Source: Echiichthys vipera
Lineage: Eukaryota; Chordata; Actinopteri; Perciformes; Trachinidae
Assembly (NCBI GenBank): GCA_963691815.1
Contig: OY829668.1
Location: 12,805,108 to 12,869,107, forward strand
DNA: 64,000 nt
Direction: 5' to 3'
Part shown: one piece after another, positions 53,635 through 60,872 of the stretch
Numbering within the stretch: position 1 is the first letter of the stretch
How the letters are laid out: every line of letters begins with the position of its first letter
The notes under the pieces: model-generated
What the model was told of the DNA's origin: nothing
Seen by the model: only the letters and a program-made list of their open reading frames with translations
Databases searched by the model: none
Made by a program: the position numbers and the translations under genes

Positions 53635-56600
53635 CAACTGACTAAAGGGGGGCCAAGCGATGCCAGTGGCCTATCACAAAAAGATACGTAACTTCCAAAT
53701 GGGTTCACAGACTTGAACAAGATGTTGAGGAAAGATTGGTCATGAGCCGAAGGACAGCTGCTTAACTGGCAAAAAAAGGGGGATATGGCCCTTGCAGGGT
53801 TCCCACGCATTCTGGAAAACAATTTTTCAGTCATGGAAAATGAAAATAGAACTTAAAATGCCCTGGCAAATCTTGTGTTGTCCTGGGAATATTATTTAAA
53901 CATTTTCCGATTTTCCTTTAGCTAAGAATGAACTACTGGGCCGTCCGTCAGAACTCCTCAAAACAAAACGACTAAGTTTTGCTCAGGATCATATGAACGT
54001 TGAAATGGTTAAAGCTGTGGTCTACATTCTGAAAATCAGGGTCAGTGTTCCTAACCCCCAAACCCCTCCCCTCAGTGTTCCACGATTCCTCCCTCACCTC
54101 CACGACACGCAGAGCCAGAAGCCGGGGCCGGCTAAAAACACATGGCTAACGTATGCTAACATGTGTGGACATAGCAGTTTATCAGACCGGGGACGTTCAC
54201 AGTTATACGCCACAGACTAATGGAGGCTCTTTATGTAACATCTACCACAAAAAAAAAGGACCTGTTCAACAAAAAGTCTGCTGTCTCAGCATCTGTTTTC
54301 AGTCCCAAATCCTGGCGTAGCCTCCTCCAACACTCGGAATCCGCCGATGTTGACTCGTCTCCGGTTCCTATGGAGGTCACATTTCTGCCTTTTCCTCGGC
54401 CCACTTACGTTTTCTTCCAACCTTCGCTGTTGGGGCGAGCAGAGGCCTCTTGCTGCTCTTTTCCTTCTCTACAGAAGCTCCGGTAGCTGAGCTGCTAAGC
54501 TAATCACTAGCTGCTCAGAGTTTACAGAGAGGGAGGAGGGGTGGGAGTTGACAAGGCGGGATGACGAGGAGCAGGGGAGACAAGGGGAGAAGATGGAGGG
54601 TACAAGCCAATGGGGGCCTTCCGTGACGGATGGATAGCATTGGTCAATTTCTATGCAGGCCTACGGCTGATAGACTGAAAGGGTTTTTTTTGGTCCTTTA
54701 GCCATTCATATTGTGTAGATCGAACTACAGGACCATAATTGCCGTATAACCAATGTTAATAAAAAACAATATTCCAAATGGTAGACCATAGCTTCTAAGT
54801 TACTGTGTACCATTTAAGAGCGTTTAACTGGTTAAACTACTTTAAATAGATTTTTTTTCATGGCTGAATTAACTAGGATCAGATCGGTGCATAAACTTGA
54901 GTGCTTGCGATTCCCAATCAAGCATTTTAGGCGATATTGGAGACGTTTCCGATACTGGTATCGGTATCGTAACAACTCAAAGCAAAAAACACCGGTGTGA
55001 CAACAAGTTTGAGTCCTGTAATATCAAGGGGCCAGTGAGTAGTTATAGTATTAGAAAAGCATTCATTTAAAGCCGCAGTAGATAAATGCAAAAAAAAGGC
55101 CAATGGGAACCCTCTCTCGCTATGAAACGACCAGTGCTTAGTCAAAGTCTCCGGCCACAGGCTGGATTTTTATAAAGCTTGAAAAAGGAGCCGAGGTAAT
55201 AAAATAATTTGATGAAAGATTATCATGGATTTTTTTGAACGGAACATCCATTTATTACTACAAAAACGTGTTTGGCAGGGAAAGCACACAAATGGTACTA
55301 TAATGAGATGAAAACTGATACATAATGAGATGTTAAATATCTTACAATCATATTTTCTTGATGTGGAAATTCTAAATCTTAAAAAATTGCATGTTTTCCC
55401 CCTTTAAATCGCTGTTGTTCGGGGGGAAAAAACAGCCGCAACAACAAATGAGTTCAAGTAATAGCAGCCATCAATCCATAACAACATAGCATGTCCAATA
55501 ACTAGGAAAACTGTGTAGTTAGAGAAAATAATGAGCCTGCCTCCACTCCACTGAAGAGCCAGGCTTGAAAAGACTGCAGTAATGAGTGTAAAGTGGCCCA
55601 TCACCAAAAAACAATCTTGGCTGCTTGTTGATGGAAGGCGAACAAACATCTGAAAAAGTCAGCACACCCAAAAAGACTGAGAGAAACTTTGCAATTCACA
55701 TTTTGGGGTTTTAGCAAATTCCTGGCTGCCTCCAGGTGGTAAAACTCCAGTGTTTTCAACTTATTTTAGATTGATCTAGGATTCAAGTTGTTTGTCCACT
55801 TAAGCTAACTCTAAGTGCTGAATTAACTCTAATGGATGTGAACTTATAGGTCCACTGGCTTACTATCAACTTTTATAGCCTCAAAATGAAATTAATCCTG
55901 TGCGAGACCCTAGAAGGATCGTATAAGATTTAAGTGCTCGGGGGGAATAGATTAAGCACTAAGGTAAGAGGTGGAAATGTATTTGGAGAACAGTGAAGGA
56001 GGGTCATTCGGAAGGAGTATGGATGTGAGGAACTCATCTTCTTAGTATCTTTGTGAATATGTGTTTGGAATGTGCTGCTTTGCCTCTCGCCAGGGGTACA
56101 TGGTTGAGCTGACCACCCATCAAGGCAACGTGGGGCGGGTCCTCCGGGCTGGCGCGGCCCTGCTGGGGGAGGGGAACCTGAGTGAAGAGGAGGACTCGGA
56201 AGTCAGGGAGCAGATGAACCTCCTGAACGCCCGGTGGGAGCACTTGAGAGTGGCGAGCATGGAGAGACAAAGCAGGTAGACACACACCCTCAAAGGTTTT
56301 TAGGTGTGGTCGATCCACCACTTTGTTGCTCGCTGGTTCGCCATGAAATTTTGGTACAGGTATTCATGTTTCTGTCACGATCAGTTTGAATAACTTTGGG
56401 CATCATCATGTCAAAATTTTGATTTGTCGAATAGCTTGGTTTATCTGATGATTTCACCATTCTTTAATGCTCACGTTTTATCTCGGATTTCCAAAATCGA
56501 GGATGATTTCATCAGATAGTTCGGCCGTCTGCTCTGCTCTCTGGGGTGGACTATGCGATGGGGAGAAAGGGCTGATGAAATATTGTGCGGACTTCTATTT

Positions 56601-59600
56601 AATATTTGAGTCATCTTTTCAAATTGAAAAGTTCTTTTGGAATAGTTATGGCTCTCTACAAGAGCAGTAACACTGCTGGTTTGAAGTGAAATTGTGATAT
56701 GAAGTGAAATGAAATGTATTTCATATGTAATCACTCCTCTTACTCTTTATTTTACCTGTCTGGCTTCAATTCACCACATCACCATCTGCATTTTTCCCCT
56801 TCCCATCAAGTTTGTTTTTATAGATCAGAACTTTTGCGTAGGAAGTGCGTATGCAGAGTTTATAAATTAGACTCTTGGACATTAACAACAGGCTTCAGGG
56901 CACCCATTAGGAGAACCAAGAGGTTCCATGTCTCCTTCATTCCATGTGTCAGTGATTTGCTTAATAGCAAATCAGTCAATCAATCAAAAAAACAAATACC
57001 AGCAAATGGCACTCCGTCTGCATTTGTTTCACTTCCCCACGCTTATTTGCACATTTGCACTCCCGTACATGCTCGTCAAAGATGCTGGATTTCCATTTCC
57101 CTGCCAGAGCTCTATGATTGATTGTGTTTTTTGAAGTTGTTGATGTTGTCTTCGCCTTCTGTCGTTATGTGAATTGTGGCTCCTTAACACATTCAGCATT
57201 CTTCACATTCACATTGAGCCTTGAAGACAGATTTGGTAATTTGTACCAGGAGACACTATATTTAACCAGGTAAAAGTCTCATTGAGATTTTAAAATTATT
57301 TTCCAAGAGTGGCTTGACCAACAAGGACAGCATAAACAGTGTTACAACAATAGACATAAAGACTACAAACAGACAAACACAACAGCCATGCATCAAAGTC
57401 ACAGAGCCCAATATCCAGTCAAAAAGCAATATAAAAACAGTTATAATGCATAAAACTAGGTTCCAGTTTTTGAACGATTTCAGTGGAGAAATCAGGAGGA
57501 GTGCTATTTTCTCAGTTTAAATTCAGTTTAAATAGCAATCAGCTGAGTAATCAGGACATTCAGGTCCTTCTAAACATCATTCAGAAATGCCGGGGCGGCA
57601 TTTTTAAAAGTTTTTGCCTACATCTGTTCTAACTTTAGGGACCACCACCCATAGATTATTATGAGAGCGCAGGCTGCACTGATTCTTGTTTTTACACATA
57701 TATGTACTCAGATAAGAAGGAACCAGCCCAAGGAGAGATTTTTATATAAAAGACACTGAAAAAGATCAAAGAAGACAAGTGTGACGGAATGAATTCACCC
57801 AATGAGAAAGATACACACTTAAACAAATACACACAAATGGGTCCACATGCTTTTTTTCAATCTTAATATAGGGCTATGAATAAAGTTTCATCTCTTTTCT
57901 TACACAATGAAGATCCCCACAGTAGCACAGTAACATTCATGAGTACAAAGGACAGCGGCCTTTCTCATTATGGTGAATCCAATGATAACTGACACCGGGC
58001 CAAATTTAATTAACTCTTCAGCGATCTTCTGTGATAATCTTGTTGATTCAAGCACAAAGCTGTGCAGACACGGCCTGTACTACCAAATACCGCTTAGACA
58101 ATACAGTAAGGGTCTGTTATAAATCATAGAACTGACCCTGTGAATATAAGAGCAGGATAGGTGGCTTTTAGCATTTCTACCAGTTAAATCAGCAGGTGTC
58201 AATGCTGGGGGCATCAGCATGTCAAACCAGACCTTCATCTGCCCTTCTGAAGTGTTCTTGAGGTCTCTTTGATGAGGGCTAACCCACCGCAGTATGAACA
58301 TGTGATTGACAGCTCACCAAACTGTCTCTCACCTCCAGACTCCACGAGGTCCTGATGGACCTGCAGCACCAGCAGTTGGAGCAGCTCACGAACTGGTTGG
58401 ACGCGACGGAGGCACGGATTAAGAGGATGGGGGCTCAACCACTGGGTCCTGACCTGGAGGATGTCAAGCACCAAGTGGAAGAGCACAAGGTGGGCAGCTG
58501 CTGGCCTGAAAGAGTTGTTATCAAGCTATCAGCTTCATGGCTTCTAACATGCAGTATACAATGTTAACAATGGAGGGACAAACCATGAAAGCTCCTAGTC
58601 ATTTATTTAACAGTTGAGGCTGATCTCAGACAGACTTACACCACATCAGACTTCTGGTTTCGAGGAACAGTTTGTTTACAGAAATGATAAGAGGCAGATT
58701 CCATAAGCTATAACTAGCCAGCAGTTTAAGCTAACATTAATAGCTGACTAGTTAAACTGAGACTAAAGCTAAAAGGTCCCAAGCAAAATGTCAGCATCCT
58801 GAACAGCTGAAGAAAACATCAATGATAATAAACAAGTGCTGGTCTTAACACCAAATCAGGCGTTGTGGTGAAAATGGCAGTCATCCCATTTATTTAAATG
58901 AGTGCAGTGCAAAGTTGAAACAAAATCAGCCTCTAGAGAAACACAACCTTACAGCATCCTACCCTTGCCAAATTACGTAGCCTACTTGCCTGGGTCCAGA
59001 CTTCAGAATCTTCCCGATCCACATTCCACAGGCATCGCAACATTACACTTGGTTTCTCGTTAAAAACAAAAAGGAGCCAATGAGTGCTGCAGGGGGACTA
59101 CCGATTAGCCAATCAGTGCCATGGGCAGGGCTGAGGCATTGTCTAGCTGTGTGTTTGCGATGGTGTTTACATAGACAGCATTCACTGGCCAATCACAACA
59201 AAATGAGTTAGCGTACTAACATCATAGGCTCTGTCGTGCTCCACCTTAGCTGACTCCACTGCCACGATAGAGGGTCTGTGGTCGCTGTTGTTGCAGCTCT
59301 AATACGGTGGGTAAACAGTTTTGAGCTCTGCAACTGCCCCAAAATAACTTGTGCCGCTGTCAGAATGAGATCCATTTGGTCACACGATTGAGTTATTTTA
59401 CGCTGATTCAAGTTAGCGAGTTAGAAATCAGTTAGAGTGCAGGCAGTGTCAGACTGAAGATGGATATGGAATATAAGTAGTTTATAATTCTGTCTGGTAT
59501 CTAATGGAGAATAGAAAAAACACAATGGAGGGAAGAAGACAATGGAGAAACAAATTGGACATTTAAGTGTCCACACCGCCGCACAACCCACTCCATTATC

Positions 59601-60811
59601 ACCACAACACCTCATTTGGTGTGAATGCACGGTTAGTGTTGCTGTTGGCTGAAAAATTGCCCCCATATTTATGTTGGAGAAGAGAGGCTGTCTAAATCCA
59701 TTCTAAAGCTTCCTGCTGCAAAAGTTCCACACTGACGCCGCTTTCCAGATATTACACAACGTACCCAAGAACATTTTTACACACGATTGTCTACAACCCT
59801 TCGGCCATTGGGTGTGCGCCCAGTAGCTAAACGTGGCAAACTGACCAAACTGTGGCTGAGACTCTTGCACATTTAGCTATTAGCATGGGGAAAGAAAAGG
59901 CTGGTGCAAAATGCTGAGTTTCAGTGACTCAGACTTAGACTCAGAATCAGAATCAGAAATACCAGGGGGAAATTGTTTTGATTCAAACTCCAGCTCTACA
60001 ATACAAACAACATATTTAACAACAATAATATTATACAGATAACATATTTGTAAAAACAGGAATATAGAACAGTATACTGTATATATAGATATATATAAGA
60101 GGAGCTCTTTTCCAAAACGCTATAAATCCATTTGAATAGTTTTCAGGAAAATGACATTTTTTACCTAGACCCACACATTTGGTTAATATTCAGTTTATCT
60201 TGTCAAAATGGTTCATGGCTCAGTCTGAACATGATGAACAGACGCTTCAGAGCGCCGCCATGTTGGATCGCATAGAACGCTCGCTGAATTCTGATTGGTC
60301 GAGAGGACGTGTCGCATTTAGGCTAAAAATAGGTTTGGTGCTGGTCGCGGTTTGGAAAGGAACTGCATCTTGAGACCATTTTAAACAAGGAAATATAGCG
60401 ATTTGGCATGAAACATTGATGAAGCAGTCAGAAGGTTCTGTATACAGCAAAGTGGCATGACAAACTCATTTTTTTAAATTAGGCTTTTATCTCGTTTTGG
60501 AAAAGAGCTCTTCATATATAACTATAAACAGTATATATAAAATTTCAAAAATACAATTATTATTAAGTAATCTATACAGATCAAAAGTACTGTAATAACG
60601 TGCAGAGTGTTTGTTTTTAAGGGACTGCCAAAATGCCCAAGTTTTCTGAAACAATAGCCAATAAGTTAGCTGGCTACTGGGATAGTATTTTTTGATTAAT
60701 GATTTAAATGTGGGTACTGTAGAAAAATAAGAGCCTCCTCACGCAACTCATTTAAATGCTTACACTTCAACTGCCTCCTCAGATCTTCAACTTTGAACGG
60801 AAAAACCTATT

Positions 60812-60872
<61 letters not shown>

